A stretch of 64,000 bases of DNA from NCBI RefSeq assembly GCF_024137965.1, contig NZ_CP099975.1, forward strand, positions 682,001 to 746,000, written 5' to 3'. Position 1 is the first letter of the stretch. Each line of letters opens with the position of its first letter. Position numbers and translations under genes: made by a program. The notes beneath the pieces are model-generated. The model was not told where the DNA came from. It worked only from the letters and a program-made list of their open reading frames with translations, and did not search any database. The stretch comes from Halomonas sp. Y3 (lineage in GTDB: Bacteria; Pseudomonadota; Gammaproteobacteria; Pseudomonadales; Halomonadaceae). Below, piece after piece: positions 28,334 to 40,542 of this stretch.

Positions 28334-29782
28334 TCAGCGCCGCCAGAAGGCGGGGGTGAACAGCACCAGCACGGTGAAGATCTCCAGGCGGCCGAGCAGC
28401 ATGGCCACCACCAGGATCCACTTGGCCAGGGTCGGCAGGTCGCCGTAGTGGCCGGAGGCCTCGCCGAGTGCCGGGCCCAGGTTGTTGAGGGCCGAGGCGA
28501 CGGTGGACCAGGCGGTGACCTGGTCGACGCCGGTGGCCATCACCCCCACCAGCATCAGGAAGAAGAGCATCACGTAGACCGAGAAGAAGCCCCATACCGC
28601 CTGGGCGATGCCGTCCGGCACGCTCACCTTGCCCACCTTGACCGCGATCACCGCATTGGGGTGGATCAGACGCATCACCTCGCGCATGCCCTGCTTGAGG
28701 ATCAGGATGATGCGGATCACCTTCATGCCGCCGCCGGTGGAGCCGGAGCAGCCGCCCACGAAGGCGGCCATGAACAGCAGGAAGGGCAGGGCGCCCGGCC
28801 AGAGTGAGAAGTCGGCCACGCCGAAGCCGGCGGTAGTCGCCACCGAGACCACCTGGAAGAGGCCGTGGCGCAGGCCACGCTCGGTGCCATAGGTCTCGGT
28901 GAGCCACAGGGAGACCACGGTGATCACCACCAGGCCCAGCAGGAAGAGCAGCAGGAAGCGCGCCTCGGGGTCCTGGAAGTAGTGGGTCACGCTGCGCTGG
29001 CGCCAGGCGACGAAGTGCAGGCTGAAGCTTACCGCGGAGACGATCAGGAAGAAGACGCAGATCATCTCGATCAGGGCGCTGTCGAAGTGGCCGATGCTGG
29101 CGTCATGGGGAGAGAAGCCGCCGAGGGCCACGGTGGAGAAGCTGTGGCCCAGGGCGTCGAACCAGTTCATGCCGGCGGCCATGTAGGCCAGCATGCAGGT
29201 GATGGTCAGGGCGGCGTAGATGTACCAGAGCGCCTTGGCGGTCTCGGTGATGCGGGGGGTGAGCTTGGAGTCCTTGAGCGGGCCCGGGATCTCGGTGCGG
29301 TAGAGGGCCATGCCGCCGACGCCGAGCGTCGGCAGGATGGCGACGGCGAGTACCACGATGCCCATACCGCCCAGCCACTGCAGCTGCTGGCGATAGTAGA
29401 GGATCGACTCCGGCAGGTGCTCGATGCCGGTGATCACCGTGGCGCCGGTGGTGGTGAGGCCCGAGAAGGACTCGAAGACGGCGTCGGTCAGGGAGAGCGG
29501 GGCCACGTCGGTGAGCATCAGCGGCAGCGAGCCGAACAGCGCCAGGACGCTCCAGAACAGCGCGGCGATCAGGAAGCCGTCCCGGGTGCGCAGCTCCTTG
29601 CGGGCGCGGCGGTTGGGCAGGAACATCGCCAGGCCGGTCAGGACGGTGATGCCGATGGCCGCCATGAAGGCGTGCCACTGGCCGTCGCCGAACAGCAGCG
29701 AGATCAGGATCGGCGGCATCATGGTCAGGCTGAACAGCATCAGCAGCAGCCCCAGGATGCGCAGGATCATGCGCAGGCTCAT
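28334..29782 (-). CDS. trkH: Trk system potassium uptake protein TrkH
   Basis: A 482-aa inner-membrane potassium channel-like subunit with the repeated pore-loop filters of the TrkH/KtrB family (FSGLTTTGATVITG; STVALGGFSPHDA; ATTAGFGVADFS; ALNNLGPALGEA). Potassium uptake through Trk is central to osmotic balance in halophiles. It is transcribed after trkA, with 40 bases between. Confidence 0.95.
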   Translation of the reverse strand: MSLRMILRILGLLLMLFSLTMMPPILISLLFGDGQWHAFMAAIGITVLTGLAMFLPNRRARKELRTRDGFLIAALFWSVLALFGSLPLMLTDVAPLSLTDAVFESFSGLTTTGATVITGIEHLPESILYYRQQLQWLGGMGIVVLAVAILPTLGVGGMALYRTEIPGPLKDSKLTPRITETAKALWYIYAALTITCMLAYMAAGMNWFDALGHSFSTVALGGFSPHDASIGHFDSALIEMICVFFLIVSAVSFSLHFVAWRQRSVTHYFQDPEARFLLLFLLGLVVITVVSLWLTETYGTERGLRHGLFQVVSVATTAGFGVADFSLWPGALPFLLFMAAFVGGCSGSTGGGMKVIRIILILKQGMREVMRLIHPNAVIAVKVGKVSVPDGIAQAVWGFFSVYVMLFFLMLVGVMATGVDQVTAWSTVASALNNLGPALGEASGHYGDLPTLAKWILVVAMLLGRLEIFTVLVLFTPAFWRR

Positions 29783-29822
29783 CGAGCGGTGCTCCCCGTC
29801 GTTGTGTGGTCCGGTTGTCCGG

Positions 29823-31196
29823 CTAGAAGAAGGTGAGGCCGACCTGGAACAGCCGCTCTACCTCGCGGATGCGGCGCTTGTCGATCACGAACAGGATCAC
29901 ATGGTCGCCGGACTCCACCACCACGTCGTCGTGGGCGATCAGCACCTCCTTGCCGCGCACGATGGCGCCGATGGTGGTGCCGCGGGGCAGGTCGATCTCG
30001 CCGATGGCGCGCCCCACCACTTTCGAGGACTGGGTATCGCCGTGGGCGATCGCCTCGATGGCCTCGGCGGCGCCGCGGCGCAGGGAGTGGACGTTGACGA
30101 TATCGCCGCGCCGCACGTGGGTCAGCAGGCTGCCGATGGTGGCCTGCTGGGGCGAGATGGCGATATCGATCTCGCCGCCCTGCACCAGGTCCACGTAGGC
30201 GGCGTTGTTGATCAGCGTCAGCACCTTCTTGGCCCCCATGCGCTTGGCCAGCATCGACGACATGATGTTGACCTCGTCGTCGTTGGTCAGGGCGCAGAAG
30301 ATGTCGCACTCCTCGATGTTCTCCTCCTCCAGCAGCCGCTTGCTGGTGGCGCTGCCGTGCAGCACCACGGTGCGGTCCAGCCGCTCGGAGAGCACCGTGC
30401 AGCGCTCAAGGCTGTGCTCGATAATCTTCACCTGGTGGCTGTGCTCCAGGTGCTCGGCCAGGCGCTCACCGATATTGCCGCCGCCGGCGATGATGATCCG
30501 GCGAAAGTCGCGGTCGAGGCGGCGCAGCTCGCTCATCACCGCCCGGATATCGCGGCGGGCGGCGATGAAGAAGACCTCGTCGTCGGCCTCGATGACGGTG
30601 TCGCCCCGGGGGATGATCGGCCGGTTGCGGCGATAGATGGCGGCGACGCGGGTGTCCACGCTGGGCATGTGGCGGCGCAGGAAGGCGAGATCCTGGCCCA
30701 CCAGGGGGCCGCCATAGATCGCCTTGACGGCCACCAGCTGTACCAGGCCGCTGGCGAACTCCAGCACCTGCAGGGCACCGGGATGCTCGATCAGCCGGCG
30801 GATATGGTCGGTGACCACCTGCTCGGGGCTGATCAGCACGTCGATGGGCACCGCCTCGTGGGCGAAGAGCCCCTTGCGGGTCAGGTAGGCGGTGGCGCGC
30901 ACCCGGGCGATCTTGGTGGGGGTGCGAAACAGGGTATGGGCGACCTGGCAGGCGATCATGTTGACCTCGTCCTGGCTGGTCACCGCGATCAGCATGTCGG
31001 CGTCCTCGCAGCCCGCCTGGCGCAGCACCATGGGGTAGGAGCCGGGCCCCACCACGGTGCGAATGTCGAGCTTGGTATGCAGTTCGCGCAGCTTGTCACC
31101 GTCGGTATCGATGACGGTGATGTCGTTCTCCTCCCGGGCCAGGTGTTCGGCCAGGGTGCCGCCGACCTGGCCGGCGCCGAGGATGATGATCTTCAT
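29823..31196 (-). CDS. trkA: Trk system potassium transporter regulatory subunit TrkA
   Basis: A 457-aa cytoplasmic protein with two RCK-type NAD-binding domains ([20 protein letters not shown] at residue 1; [21 protein letters not shown] near residue 230), each followed by a TrkA-C domain. It gates TrkH. The ATG at 31196 begins the Rossmann motif directly; an upstream in-frame ATG adds 12 unlike residues. Confidence 0.96.
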   Translation of the reverse strand: MKIIILGAGQVGGTLAEHLAREENDITVIDTDGDKLRELHTKLDIRTVVGPGSYPMVLRQAGCEDADMLIAVTSQDEVNMIACQVAHTLFRTPTKIARVRATAYLTRKGLFAHEAVPIDVLISPEQVVTDHIRRLIEHPGALQVLEFASGLVQLVAVKAIYGGPLVGQDLAFLRRHMPSVDTRVAAIYRRNRPIIPRGDTVIEADDEVFFIAARRDIRAVMSELRRLDRDFRRIIIAGGGNIGERLAEHLEHSHQVKIIEHSLERCTVLSERLDRTVVLHGSATSKRLLEEENIEECDIFCALTNDDEVNIMSSMLAKRMGAKKVLTLINNAAYVDLVQGGEIDIAISPQQATIGSLLTHVRRGDIVNVHSLRRGAAEAIEAIAHGDTQSSKVVGRAIGEIDLPRGTTIGAIVRGKEVLIAHDDVVVESGDHVILFVIDKRRIREVERLFQVGLTFF

Positions 31197-31296
31197 GGAG
31201 TCTGAGGTCCGCTTCCAGCGAGTGCGGCGCACCTTGTGCGCCGCAACATGGTAGCGGCAAGCCTAAACCAGCCGCCGGGAGAAGAACAGCTCGCCA

Positions 31297-31503
31297 TCAG
31301 TCGAGGGTGAAGCCCACCTTGATGGTGACCTGCCAGTGGGCCACGCGGCCGTGCTCGATATGGCCGCGGGTATCGATGACCTCGAACCAGCGCATGCCGT
31401 GCAGGCTCTCGCTTGCCTTGGCAAGGGCGCTCTCGATGGCCTGCTGGATGCCCTCCTCGGAGGAGCCGGTCAGCTCGATATGCTTGTAGATGTGGTTGCT
31501 CAT
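31297..31503 (-). CDS. Dodecin family flavin-binding protein
   Basis: A 68-aa protein of normal dodecin length: [20 protein letters not shown], then [22 protein letters not shown] with the flavin-stacking Trp (W39) and the conserved Gln (Q58). Dodecins form hollow dodecamers that store or buffer flavin. GGAGG lies just before an ATG-ATG pair; the second ATG (31503) has the better spacing. It sits between rsmB and trkA on the same strand. Confidence 0.9.
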   Translation of the reverse strand: MSNHIYKHIELTGSSEEGIQQAIESALAKASESLHGMRWFEVIDTRGHIEHGRVAHWQVTIKVGFTLD

Positions 31504-31532
31504 CATGCCTCCTGGGTTCAGGTGACTCGGGT

Positions 31533-32891
31533 TCATGCCTTACGCTTTCTCAGTCTGGCATAGAAGAAGCCATCGTGGCCGTCGAGCTCGGGGAGCAGCT
31601 GGCGGCCGGCGCCGGCGGGCCGCCCCCAGGCCACGTCCTCGGGGGTGGTGGCCTCGGCGTCCGGGGTGCGCGCGAGGAAGGCGTCGACCTGCTCGCTGTT
31701 CTCCTCGGGGAACACCGAGCAGGTGGCGTAGAGCAGGGTGCCCCCTTCGCGCAGCAGCGGCCAGAGGTTATCGAGCATCTTCCCCTGCAGGACGGCCAGG
31801 GCCTTGATGTCCGAGGGACGGCGCAGCCGCTTGATATCGGGGTGGCGGCGGATGACCCCGCTGCCGGAGCAGGGCGCATCGAGGAGGATCGCCTCGAAGG
31901 GCTCGCCGTCCCACCAGTCGCGCCCGGTAGCGTCGCCATGGGTCAGGCGAGCCTGGAGGTGCAGGCGGGCCAGGGCATCCTCGACCCGGGCCAGGCGCTC
32001 GGCGTCGCTGTCCACCGCCTGCATGTCGATGTCGAAGAGCTCCAGCAGGTGGCTGGTCTTGCCCCCGGGGGCGCAGCAGGCGTCCAGTACCCGGGCGCCG
32101 GGGCGGGGTGCCAGGATGGGGCCGAGCAGCACGCTGGTGAGCTGAGCGGCCTCGTCCTGAACGCTGACGTGGCCCTCCTCGAAGCCCGGCAGCAGCTGGA
32201 CATCACAGGGGGTTTTCAGGGTGATGCCGTCCGGGGCATGGAGGCAGAGGTGAGCCGTGATCCCGGCGGCGGCTAGGCGCTCCAGGTAGGCCTCGCGGTC
32301 GCCATGGCGGCGGTTGACCCGCAGCGTCATGGGGCCCGGTGCGTTGTTGGCCTGGGCGATGGCGCGCCAGTCGTCGGGCCAGGCCTGGCGCAGTGCCTTG
32401 AGCAGCCACTTCGGGTGCAGCAGTGCCACCGCCGGGTCGCGGTCCACCTCGGCCTGGAGCTCGGCGGCTTCCCGCTGCAGGCGGCGCAGGCAGCCGTTGA
32501 GCACCCGGGTGGCCCACTCCTTGCCGAGCAGCCGGGCGGCGCCGGCGGTCTCGCCCACCGCGGCGTGGGCCGGAATGCGCAGGTAGAGCAGCTGGTGGAT
32601 GCCGAGCAGCAGCAGCGCCTGGACGTCGGCATCCCGGGCCTTGAAGGGCTTCACCAGCAGCCTTGCCGCCAGCGCCTCGAGGCGGGGCAGGGTACGGCAG
32701 GTGCCGTAGCAGAGCGCCTTGAACAGGCTGCGGTCCCGGGCCACGACCTGGTGGTCGTCGAGGCCGGTGAGCGACCCCTTGCCGGTGATCACCGGGACCA
32801 GGGCGCGGGCGGCGGCGGCGCGTACCGCCAGGCCGCCGTCGTTTTCCAGCCCCCGGGACGCCTGGGCGCGGCGCTTGTTTGGCTGGCTCAT
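31533..32891 (-). CDS. rsmB: 16S rRNA m5C967 methyltransferase RsmB
   Basis: A 452-aa enzyme with an N-terminal NusB-like RNA-binding domain (residues about 18-150) and a C-terminal SAM-dependent domain: [18 protein letters not shown], catalytic cysteines in [15 protein letters not shown] and [11 protein letters not shown]. It methylates C967 of 16S rRNA. The start overlaps the fmt stop by ATGA, the usual fmt-rsmB arrangement. Confidence 0.95.
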   Translation of the reverse strand: MSQPNKRRAQASRGLENDGGLAVRAAAARALVPVITGKGSLTGLDDHQVVARDRSLFKALCYGTCRTLPRLEALAARLLVKPFKARDADVQALLLLGIHQLLYLRIPAHAAVGETAGAARLLGKEWATRVLNGCLRRLQREAAELQAEVDRDPAVALLHPKWLLKALRQAWPDDWRAIAQANNAPGPMTLRVNRRHGDREAYLERLAAAGITAHLCLHAPDGITLKTPCDVQLLPGFEEGHVSVQDEAAQLTSVLLGPILAPRPGARVLDACCAPGGKTSHLLELFDIDMQAVDSDAERLARVEDALARLHLQARLTHGDATGRDWWDGEPFEAILLDAPCSGSGVIRRHPDIKRLRRPSDIKALAVLQGKMLDNLWPLLREGGTLLYATCSVFPEENSEQVDAFLARTPDAEATTPEDVAWGRPAGAGRQLLPELDGHDGFFYARLRKRKA

Positions 32892-33892
32892 GAGGCGCTC
32901 TCCTCGGCGATGCGGCCCAGGCGCTGGCCGGGTGCGAAGCGTTCGGCCCGGGCGCGAAGCAGCTCACTCACCGGCAGCGCCTTGCCGCCGGGCAGCTGGG
33001 CTCGAGTGACCTGCAGCACTTCGCGACCCGCGGGGCCGCAGGCGATGCGCAGGGCCTCGCCGTCGTGGTCGAGCAGGGTGCCGGGAGCGGCGGGGGCGTT
33101 GCCCGCCCCGAGTTCGCCCGCCTTGGGCTCGCCGGCCTCGGCCATCAGCAGGCGCAGGCGGTCGCCGTCGAAGGCGCACCAGGCCACCGGCCAGGGGTTG
33201 AAGGCGCGCACTCGAGCGGCCAGGGTCGCGGCGGGCTCGCGGAAGTCCAGCTCCGCCTCGGCCTTGGAGAGCTTGGCGGCGTAGGTGACGCCGGCCTCCG
33301 GCTGGGGCGTGGCGGGAAGCCCCTCGCCCGCCAGGGCGTCCAGGGCCTCGACGATGGCCTCGCCGCCCAGGGCGGCCAGGGTGTCGTGGAGCTCTCCGCC
33401 GGTGGTGGTGGCGGTGATCGGAGTACGCCGGATCAGCAGCATATCGCCGGTATCGAGCCCTTCGTCCATCTGCATGATGGTTACGCCGCTCTCGGCATCC
33501 CCGGCCTCGATGGCGCGCTGGATGGGCGCGGCGCCGCGCCAGCGGGGCAGCAGCGAGGCGTGGACGTTGAGGCAGCCGAGCCGTGGAGTCTCCAGCACCG
33601 CCTTGGGCAGGATCAGGCCGTAGGCCACCACCACCATGAGGTCGGCGCCGAGCGCGGCCAGCTCCGCCTGGGCCTCCGGCGACTTGAGCGTTGCGGGCTG
33701 GAAGACCGGAAGGTCGTGCTCGAGGGCCAGTCGCTTGACCGGGCTCGGCGTCAGCTTGCGGCCACGGCCTGCGGGGCGGTCCGGCTGGGTATAGACGGCG
33801 ATGACGCGGTGGCGGCTGGCGAGCAGCGCCTGGAGGCTCTCGGCGGCGAAATCGGGAGTGCCAGCGAAGATGATGCTGAGGGGTCGAGACAT
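32888..33892 (-). CDS. fmt: Methionyl-tRNA formyltransferase
   Basis: A 334-aa enzyme. Motifs: [64 protein letters not shown], and a C-terminal OB-like domain. It formylates initiator Met-tRNA using 10-formyl-THF. The ATG at 33892 (MSRPLSIIF) fits the family; the frame is open further upstream. Between this gene and def lies a perfect hairpin at 33953-33977. Confidence 0.95.
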   Translation of the reverse strand: MSRPLSIIFAGTPDFAAESLQALLASRHRVIAVYTQPDRPAGRGRKLTPSPVKRLALEHDLPVFQPATLKSPEAQAELAALGADLMVVVAYGLILPKAVLETPRLGCLNVHASLLPRWRGAAPIQRAIEAGDAESGVTIMQMDEGLDTGDMLLIRRTPITATTTGGELHDTLAALGGEAIVEALDALAGEGLPATPQPEAGVTYAAKLSKAEAELDFREPAATLAARVRAFNPWPVAWCAFDGDRLRLLMAEAGEPKAGELGAGNAPAAPGTLLDHDGEALRIACGPAGREVLQVTRAQLPGGKALPVSELLRARAERFAPGQRLGRIAEESAS

Positions 33893-33952
33893 GAATCCGG
33901 GCCTTGCCAGTGGGCGATGCCTCCATGATAACGGAGCCGGACGCAAACGACG

Positions 33953-33977
33953 AAGGCCGGCGCATGGCGCCGGCCTT
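33953..33977 (-). terminator. Perfect 11-bp hairpin between def and fmt
   Basis: Arms AAGGCCGGCGC and GCGCCGGCCTT with a 3-base loop. On the minus strand it is followed by CGTCGTTTGCG, a poor U-run, so it may attenuate def-fmt read-through or stabilise an RNA end rather than fully terminate. Confidence 0.5.
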
Positions 33978-34002
33978 CCGGAGGAGGAGAGACGCAGCGG
34001 CG

Positions 34003-34515
34003 TCAGGCGCCCTGCATCAGCTTGTGGCGCTTCTGCATCTTCTTCATCACGCGGTCGCGCTTGAGCGGCGAGAGGTAGTCCACGAAGAGCACGCCCTCGA
34101 GGTGGTCATGCTCATGCTGGATGCAGTGGGCCAGGAGGCCCTCGGCCTCGAGCTCGAAGGGCTTGCCGTCGCGATCCAGGGCCTTGAGGTGAACCTTGAG
34201 GGCGCGCGGCACCTCGGCATAGTACTCGGGGATCGACAGGCAGCCCTCGGACAGGAGGTCGCGCTCCTCGCCGATAGGCGTATATTCCGGGTTGATCATC
34301 ACCAGCGGCGCGTTCTGAGCATCGCTGACGTCCATCACGATCACCCGGCGATGCACGTCGACCTGGGTGGCTGCCAGCCCGATGCCGCGGGCGTCGTACA
34401 TGGTCTCGAGCATATCGTCGACCAGCCGGCGCACCTCGTCGTCGACCGACTCGACCGGCGCTGCCGTGGTGCGCAGGCGCTCGTCAGGGAATTCGAGGAT
34501 CGGTAATTTGGCCAT
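34003..34515 (-). CDS. def: Peptide deformylase
   Basis: A 170-aa metalloenzyme with the three deformylase motifs: [16 protein letters not shown] and the metal-binding HEHDH ([12 protein letters not shown]). It removes the formyl group from nascent N-terminal Met, the counterpart of Fmt next to it. It is divergent from the LysM gene; the shared 192-base region has a -10-like TATTCT and an imperfect 20-base tandem repeat (about 34637-34676). Confidence 0.97.
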   Translation of the reverse strand: MAKLPILEFPDERLRTTAAPVESVDDEVRRLVDDMLETMYDARGIGLAATQVDVHRRVIVMDVSDAQNAPLVMINPEYTPIGEERDLLSEGCLSIPEYYAEVPRALKVHLKALDRDGKPFELEAEGLLAHCIQHEHDHLEGVLFVDYLSPLKRDRVMKKMQKRHKLMQGA

Positions 34516-34707
34516 GGCGTTGGTTTCACCGTTATGCTGTCATTTACGGAATGACACTATTCTAGAGGGGGGCGCTCGGGGCAGAAACCGCCGAATGCGC
34601 ATCACGTCGATAACCTCAGACTATACCACGCCAGCCAGGTTCACCTAGAGCCACCAGGTTCAGCTGGAGCAACAGAGGGCCGGTGCCGAAACGCGGGGAG
34701 AGCAGGG

Positions 34708-35817
34708 ATGAAGCAGAGCAGAGAGGGCAGGCAGCGGCGGCGTTGGCCGACCCGGGCCGCGGTGCTGCTGGGCGTGGCAGTGGCGCTGGGGGGGCTGGGT
34801 CTGGGCGCCCAGGCTCAGGGGCTCAGCTGGGACGATGGCCTGAGAGGCGACGCCCCGGAGCGCTACACGGTAGCGCGCGGCGATACCCTGTGGGATATCT
34901 CCGGCCGCTTCCTGCGCCACCCCTGGCAGTGGCCGGAGGTGTGGCGGGTCAACCCGCAGATCCGCAACCCGCACCTGATCTATCCCGGCGACGTCATCTA
35001 CCTCTACGACTGCAACGGTCGCCCCTGCCTGGGACTCGAGCGCGGCCAGGGGCAGGTGCGGCTTTCACCGGAGATGCGCACCATTCCCCATCGCGAGGCG
35101 ATAGAGCCAATGCCTATCGAGGCGGTGCGTCATTTCCTGCGCGACCACCGTATCATCGATGACCCGGAAAGCCTCGACGAGCTGGCCTATGTGGTGGGCG
35201 GGGACGACCGTCGCCTGATGAGTGGCGTGGGGGACCGTCTCTACGCCCGCGGTGAGGTTGAGGGGAGCGGCCGGGTCGGCTTCTATCGTGTGGGCGAGCG
35301 CTTCATGGATCCCGCCACTGGCGAACTGCTGGGGCTGGAACTCGAGAGCATCGGCCAGGCGCGCCGCGAGCGTCAGGAGGGCGATATCGTGGTGCTTGAG
35401 GTGACCTCGTCCCGCCAGGAAGTGCGCAACAACGATATCGTGCTGCCCCTGGAGGTTCGTGGCCTGGTGACCGAGTTCACTCCGCGCGCCCCGGAGCAGG
35501 AGGTGGAGGGCACCATCCTGGCGGTGCCGGGTGGCGTGCAGTTCATCGGTCGCCTGCAGGTGGTGGCCCTTGACCGCGGCCGCCGAGATGGCCTCGAGCC
35601 CGGCCACGTGCTGATGGTCGAGCAGCGCGGCGAGCGGGTCAGCGATCCTCGCACCGGTGAGTCCCTGCGCCTGCCCGGAGAGGATGCCGGCCTGGTGATG
35701 GTGTTCAAGCCCTACAAAAAGATGAGCTATGGCCTGGTGATGAAGGCCAGCCGGACCCTCTCCATCGGGGATCGCGTTCACACTCCGCAGCGCGGCCTGG
35801 ACGCCGCCCTGCGCTGA
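34708..35817 (+). CDS. LysM-domain exported protein
   Basis: A 369-aa protein with an N-terminal signal (RAAVLLGVAVALGGLGLGAQAQG) and one LysM domain at residues about 52-105 (YTVARGDTLWDISGRFLRHP...NPHLIYPGDVIYLYD). The rest is a conserved domain seen in the LysM protein that stands next to dprA in many gammaproteobacteria; it probably binds peptidoglycan in the periplasm. It ends seven bases before the GTG start of dprA, so the two are co-transcribed. Confidence 0.87.
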   Translation: MKQSREGRQRRRWPTRAAVLLGVAVALGGLGLGAQAQGLSWDDGLRGDAPERYTVARGDTLWDISGRFLRHPWQWPEVWRVNPQIRNPHLIYPGDVIYLYDCNGRPCLGLERGQGQVRLSPEMRTIPHREAIEPMPIEAVRHFLRDHRIIDDPESLDELAYVVGGDDRRLMSGVGDRLYARGEVEGSGRVGFYRVGERFMDPATGELLGLELESIGQARRERQEGDIVVLEVTSSRQEVRNNDIVLPLEVRGLVTEFTPRAPEQEVEGTILAVPGGVQFIGRLQVVALDRGRRDGLEPGHVLMVEQRGERVSDPRTGESLRLPGEDAGLVMVFKPYKKMSYGLVMKASRTLSIGDRVHTPQRGLDAALR

Positions 35818-35971
35818 GGGTGAGGTGAGCGCGGTGCGGCCCGGGGCCCGTGAGTGGCTGGTGCTGAGTCAGCTGCCGGGTATCGGCCCTGCACGGCTGG
35901 CCGAGGTGGCCTCATGTGCCTCGGCCTGGCCGGACGGCTGGCTGGCGCTGCTGCCGAAGGAGGCTGCCACG

Positions 35972-35987
35972 CAGGGCTATCGCAGTT
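35972..35987 (+). repeat. Left inverted repeat of the ISAs1 element
   Basis: CAGGGCTATCGCAGTT, exact complement of the right end. It is preceded by target copy GGCTGCCACG at 35962-35971. Confidence 0.95.
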
Positions 35988-37068
35988 GAGCGAACTGACG
36001 AATGAGGCTCAGCAGGTAGTCGTCATTCCAGCCAGCTTGCTTGCGCTTGCCTTTCATGGACCCTTTGGAAGGCTCCAGCTTGGCCACGTTGAGCGCCAGT
36101 CGGCGCAGCAGGGCCAGGTTCTCAGGGCCATGGCCCCGGCGGTTGCGGCTCTGGTCTTCCTGCATGGTGACGTCCAGCACCCAGTGGAGGCGATTCTCGA
36201 TGCCCCAATGCTGGCGGGTCACTTCCACAAGCCGCTCCGGGGACACTACGTCACTCAGGAGATAGTAAGCGACATCTTCACTGACCTTGTCAGCCAGTTC
36301 CCGACGGCGAGTGATGCGCCCCACGGCCTTCAGGCCCGGCCACTGATGGGCGCATTGCAGCCAGTCAATATCGGTGATCACCGTTGCCTGGCGTGACTCG
36401 ACACGGCCATGGCCGCTGTCAACGTGGGTCTCGCCGGCGCCTGCTGTCTCCATCATGAACTGAACGTCATCGAACAACGCCCTCTGGTTGTCTTTGACCG
36501 CCAGGGCATAGTGTCCGCCTTGCTCCGTAATCTGCTGGGACAGGGCCCGCTGGCAGTGCATGGCATCGGCGGTCACTGTGACGCCAGAGAGCGATAACAG
36601 CTTGAGCAGTTCTGGTACCGCTGTGATCTCGTTGGATTTTTCATCGACGGCGCGCTGACCCAGCACCAGGCGCTGGTCAGCCGCCCACAGGCTGACCAGG
36701 TGGAGAGGTGACTGGGAGGCGGCGCGGTCATAGGAGCGCCGCAGCGTCTTGCCGTCGACGGCCACGACCCCTTCCACCTGCTCGGCAAAACGAGACATGA
36801 AGGTAAGGAAATGATCGTGGAAGGCATCAGGGTCTAGGTGGCGGAAGATCCGGCTGAAGGTGTCATGGCTGGGGATGCCATGAGGCAGCGTCAGGAAGCG
36901 ACGCAGGAAAGGTTCTTTGGACTGCCCGAACAGCGCCATATCTGAGCAGTCCTCAGCCCCACAGAGCACCGCGCATAGGGCGATGAACAGGACTTCATCC
37001 AGCTTGTGACGAGCGTTGGAGCCCCTGGGGTCGGGCAGATCAGAAAAGCAGCTGGTGACAGGTGCCAT
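35977..37068 (-). CDS. ISAs1-family transposase
   Basis: A 363-aa DDE transposase. Start MAPVTSCFSDLPDPRGSNAR and LDEVLFIALCAVLCGAEDCSDM are typical of ISAs1 transposases. Likely catalytic residues: D in VVAVDGKTLRRSYD, D in VTADAMHCQRAL, and E in RQHWGIENRLHW. No frameshift or stop is seen, so it is probably active. Confidence 0.95.
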   Translation of the reverse strand: MAPVTSCFSDLPDPRGSNARHKLDEVLFIALCAVLCGAEDCSDMALFGQSKEPFLRRFLTLPHGIPSHDTFSRIFRHLDPDAFHDHFLTFMSRFAEQVEGVVAVDGKTLRRSYDRAASQSPLHLVSLWAADQRLVLGQRAVDEKSNEITAVPELLKLLSLSGVTVTADAMHCQRALSQQITEQGGHYALAVKDNQRALFDDVQFMMETAGAGETHVDSGHGRVESRQATVITDIDWLQCAHQWPGLKAVGRITRRRELADKVSEDVAYYLLSDVVSPERLVEVTRQHWGIENRLHWVLDVTMQEDQSRNRRGHGPENLALLRRLALNVAKLEPSKGSMKGKRKQAGWNDDYLLSLIRQFAQLR

Positions 37069-37151
37069 ATCACTCCTTGGGCCGGCTCAGCAGAGATACC
37101 CGCCAGAATGCCTATGATGCTGGCGGCGTGTCTATGAACGACTGCTCATCT

Positions 37152-37167
37152 AACTGCGATAGCCCTG
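37152..37167 (-). repeat. Right inverted repeat of the ISAs1 element
   Basis: AACTGCGATAGCCCTG on the plus strand, the exact complement of the left end. It is followed by target copy GGCTGCCACG at 37168-37177. Confidence 0.95.
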
Positions 37168-38185
37168 GGCTGCCACGGCGCTGCGGCTCTGGCTGGACCA
37201 CCCTGCCCGGAGCCCCCTGGGCGGCGACATCGCCCGGGCCGAGGCGTGGCTCGCTGCCGCGCCCGCCCGCCACCTGCTCCATCCTGACCACCCCGCCTGG
37301 CCGCGCCTGCTCGATGAAATCGCCGACCCGCCGCCCGTGCTGTGGGCCTGGGGAGATCTCGGTGCGCTCTCGCCACCGCGGCTGGCCATGGTGGGTGCCC
37401 GCCGCGCGACCCGAGAGGGGCTGACCAATGCGGCGCGCTTCGCCCGGGACCTGGCGGGGCGCGGCTGGTGCGTGGTCAGCGGCATGGCGCTGGGCATCGA
37501 TGCCGCGGCCCAGCAGGCGGCGCTGGCGGCCGGTGGAGCCAGCGTTGCCGTGCTGGGCTGCGGCGTCGACGTGGTCTACCCCGCACGCCACCATCGGCTG
37601 CATGAGCGGCTCCGTGAACCCGGTGGCCTGCTGCTCTCCGAGCATCCGCCCGGCACGCCGGCGCGGCCAGCCTATTTCCCGCGTCGCAATCGCATCGTCA
37701 CCGGCCTCTCCTATGGGGTGCTGGTGGTGGAGGCCGCCGAGCGCAGCGGCTCCCTGGTCAGCGCCCGGCTGGCCGCCGAGCAGGGGCGCGAGGTGTTCGC
37801 GCTGCCGGGCTCCATCCACAACCCCCAGGCCAGGGGCTGCCTGCGGCTGATCCGTGACGGCGCGGCGCTGGTCTGCGAGGTGGACGATATCATCGCTGAG
37901 CTGAGCCAGTGGCAGCCCGTCCAGGCCGCCGCGCCCCTGGCGGAGGCGTCCGCGGCCGGCGACCCGCGGCTCGGCGACCCCCTGCTGCGCTGGCTGAGCG
38001 GCACGCCGACGCCGGTGGATGCACTGGTGGGGCTCTCCGGGCTTGGTGTCATCGAGTGTCAGCGTCGCCTGCTTGAGCTGGAGCTGGAGGGGCGGGTCGC
38101 CCATGCCGCCGGCGGCTGGGTGCGGCTCTCGGGAGCGTGATAGAATCCGCGCCCGTTCCCGCCTCTTTGCCGCCCAGGAGTCTCC

Positions 38186-39702
<1,517 letters not shown>

Positions 39703-39715
39703 TCAAGGAGTGACC

Positions 39716-40528
39716 ATGACCGACCGCTACTGTGTCTTCGGCCATCCGGTGGCCCATTCCAAGTCGCCGGCCATCCATGCCGCCTTTGCCGCCCAGACCG
39801 GCGAGCCGATCGAGTACAGCGCCATCGAGGCGCCCCTGGACGACTTCGCCGGTGCCTGGCGGCGCTTCGTGGCCGAGGGCGGGCGCGGCGCCAACGTCAC
39901 CGTGCCCTTCAAGGAGGAGGCCTTCCGCCTCTGCGACACCCTGAGCCAGCGCGCCCGGCGGGCCGGGGCGGTGAATACCCTGATCCTGGGCGGCAACGGG
40001 GCGACGTATGGCGATACCACCGACGGGGTGGGGCTGGTGCGCGACCTGAAGCGCGCCGGGGTGGACCTGGCCGGCGCCCGGCTCCTGGTGCTGGGAGCCG
40101 GCGGGGCGGTGCGCGGTGTGCTGGAGCCGCTGCTGGCCGAGGCGCCGGCGAACCTGGTCGTGGCCAACCGCACCGTCGAAAAGGCCGAGCGGCTAGCCGC
40201 CGACTTCCGGGACCTGGGAGAGGTCGCCGGTGGCGGCTTCGACGCCGCGGCCGGTCCCTTCGACCTGGTGATCAACGGTACCAGCGCGAGCCTCGCCGGC
40301 GACCTGCCGCCGCTGCCCGACGACCTCTTCTCGGAGGGTGCCACCGCCTACGACATGATGTATGGCGCCGAGCCCACGGTCTTCCTGCGCTGGGCCGCCG
40401 AGCGCGGTGCCCGCACCGTGGATGGCCTTGGCATGCTGGTGGAGCAGGCGGCGGAGTCCTTCTTCCAGTGGCGCGGCAAGCGCCCCGACACCGCCCCGGT
40501 GCTGGAGGCGCTCAGGGCGTCGCTATGA
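39716..40528 (+). CDS. aroE: Shikimate dehydrogenase
   Basis: A 270-aa NADPH enzyme of the shikimate pathway: [30 protein letters not shown] (catalytic Lys), [41 protein letters not shown]. The ATG at 39716 has AAGGAG five bases upstream. An in-frame ATG at 39695 overlaps the hemF stop and would add seven residues. Confidence 0.95.
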   Translation: MTDRYCVFGHPVAHSKSPAIHAAFAAQTGEPIEYSAIEAPLDDFAGAWRRFVAEGGRGANVTVPFKEEAFRLCDTLSQRARRAGAVNTLILGGNGATYGDTTDGVGLVRDLKRAGVDLAGARLLVLGAGGAVRGVLEPLLAEAPANLVVANRTVEKAERLAADFRDLGEVAGGGFDAAAGPFDLVINGTSASLAGDLPPLPDDLFSEGATAYDMMYGAEPTVFLRWAAERGARTVDGLGMLVEQAAESFFQWRGKRPDTAPVLEALRASL

Positions 40529-40542
40529 TCTCGGCGCCGCTC

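Larger units (their letters stand above)
35972..37167 (-). mobile_element. ISAs1-family insertion sequence, complete
   Basis: A 1196-bp element bounded by 16-bp perfect inverted ends CAGGGCTATCGCAGTT (35972-35987) and its complement (37152-37167). The flanks are 10-bp direct copies of GGCTGCCACG (35962-35971 and 37168-37177), the target duplication. It holds one transposase gene on the minus strand, opposite to dprA. The intact ends, intact duplication and full-length transposase suggest a recent insertion. Confidence 0.96.
35825..38140 (+). pseudogene. dprA: DNA processing protein DprA interrupted by an ISAs1-family element
   Basis: DprA/Smf loads RecA on incoming single-stranded DNA in natural transformation. 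Codons 1-49 (GTG at 35825; VRPGAREWLVLSQLPGIGPARLAEVA) lie before the insertion. The rest resumes in the same frame after the element at 37178 (ALRLWLDHPARSPLGG) and carries the Rossmann core (MVGARRATREGL, VVSGMALGIDAAAQQAAL, LLSEHPPG, FPRRNRIVTGLS) to 38140. Taking out the element and one 10-bp target copy gives an intact 369-aa frame. As it stands translation stops eight codons into the element. A separate start within the 3' part (such as 37337) could express a fragment with the Rossmann domain. Confidence 0.95.

Noticed and set aside
28269-28907. Upstream extension of the TraB-like frame to 628 aa
   Set aside because: It overlaps trkH out of frame and has Arg/Gly/His-rich shadow composition.
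29424-31205. 593-aa open frame on the plus strand, antisense to trkA/trkH
   Set aside because: Shadow of well-supported TrkA and TrkH; its composition (His/Gly/Asp-rich, no family motif) is typical of antisense frames in GC-rich DNA.
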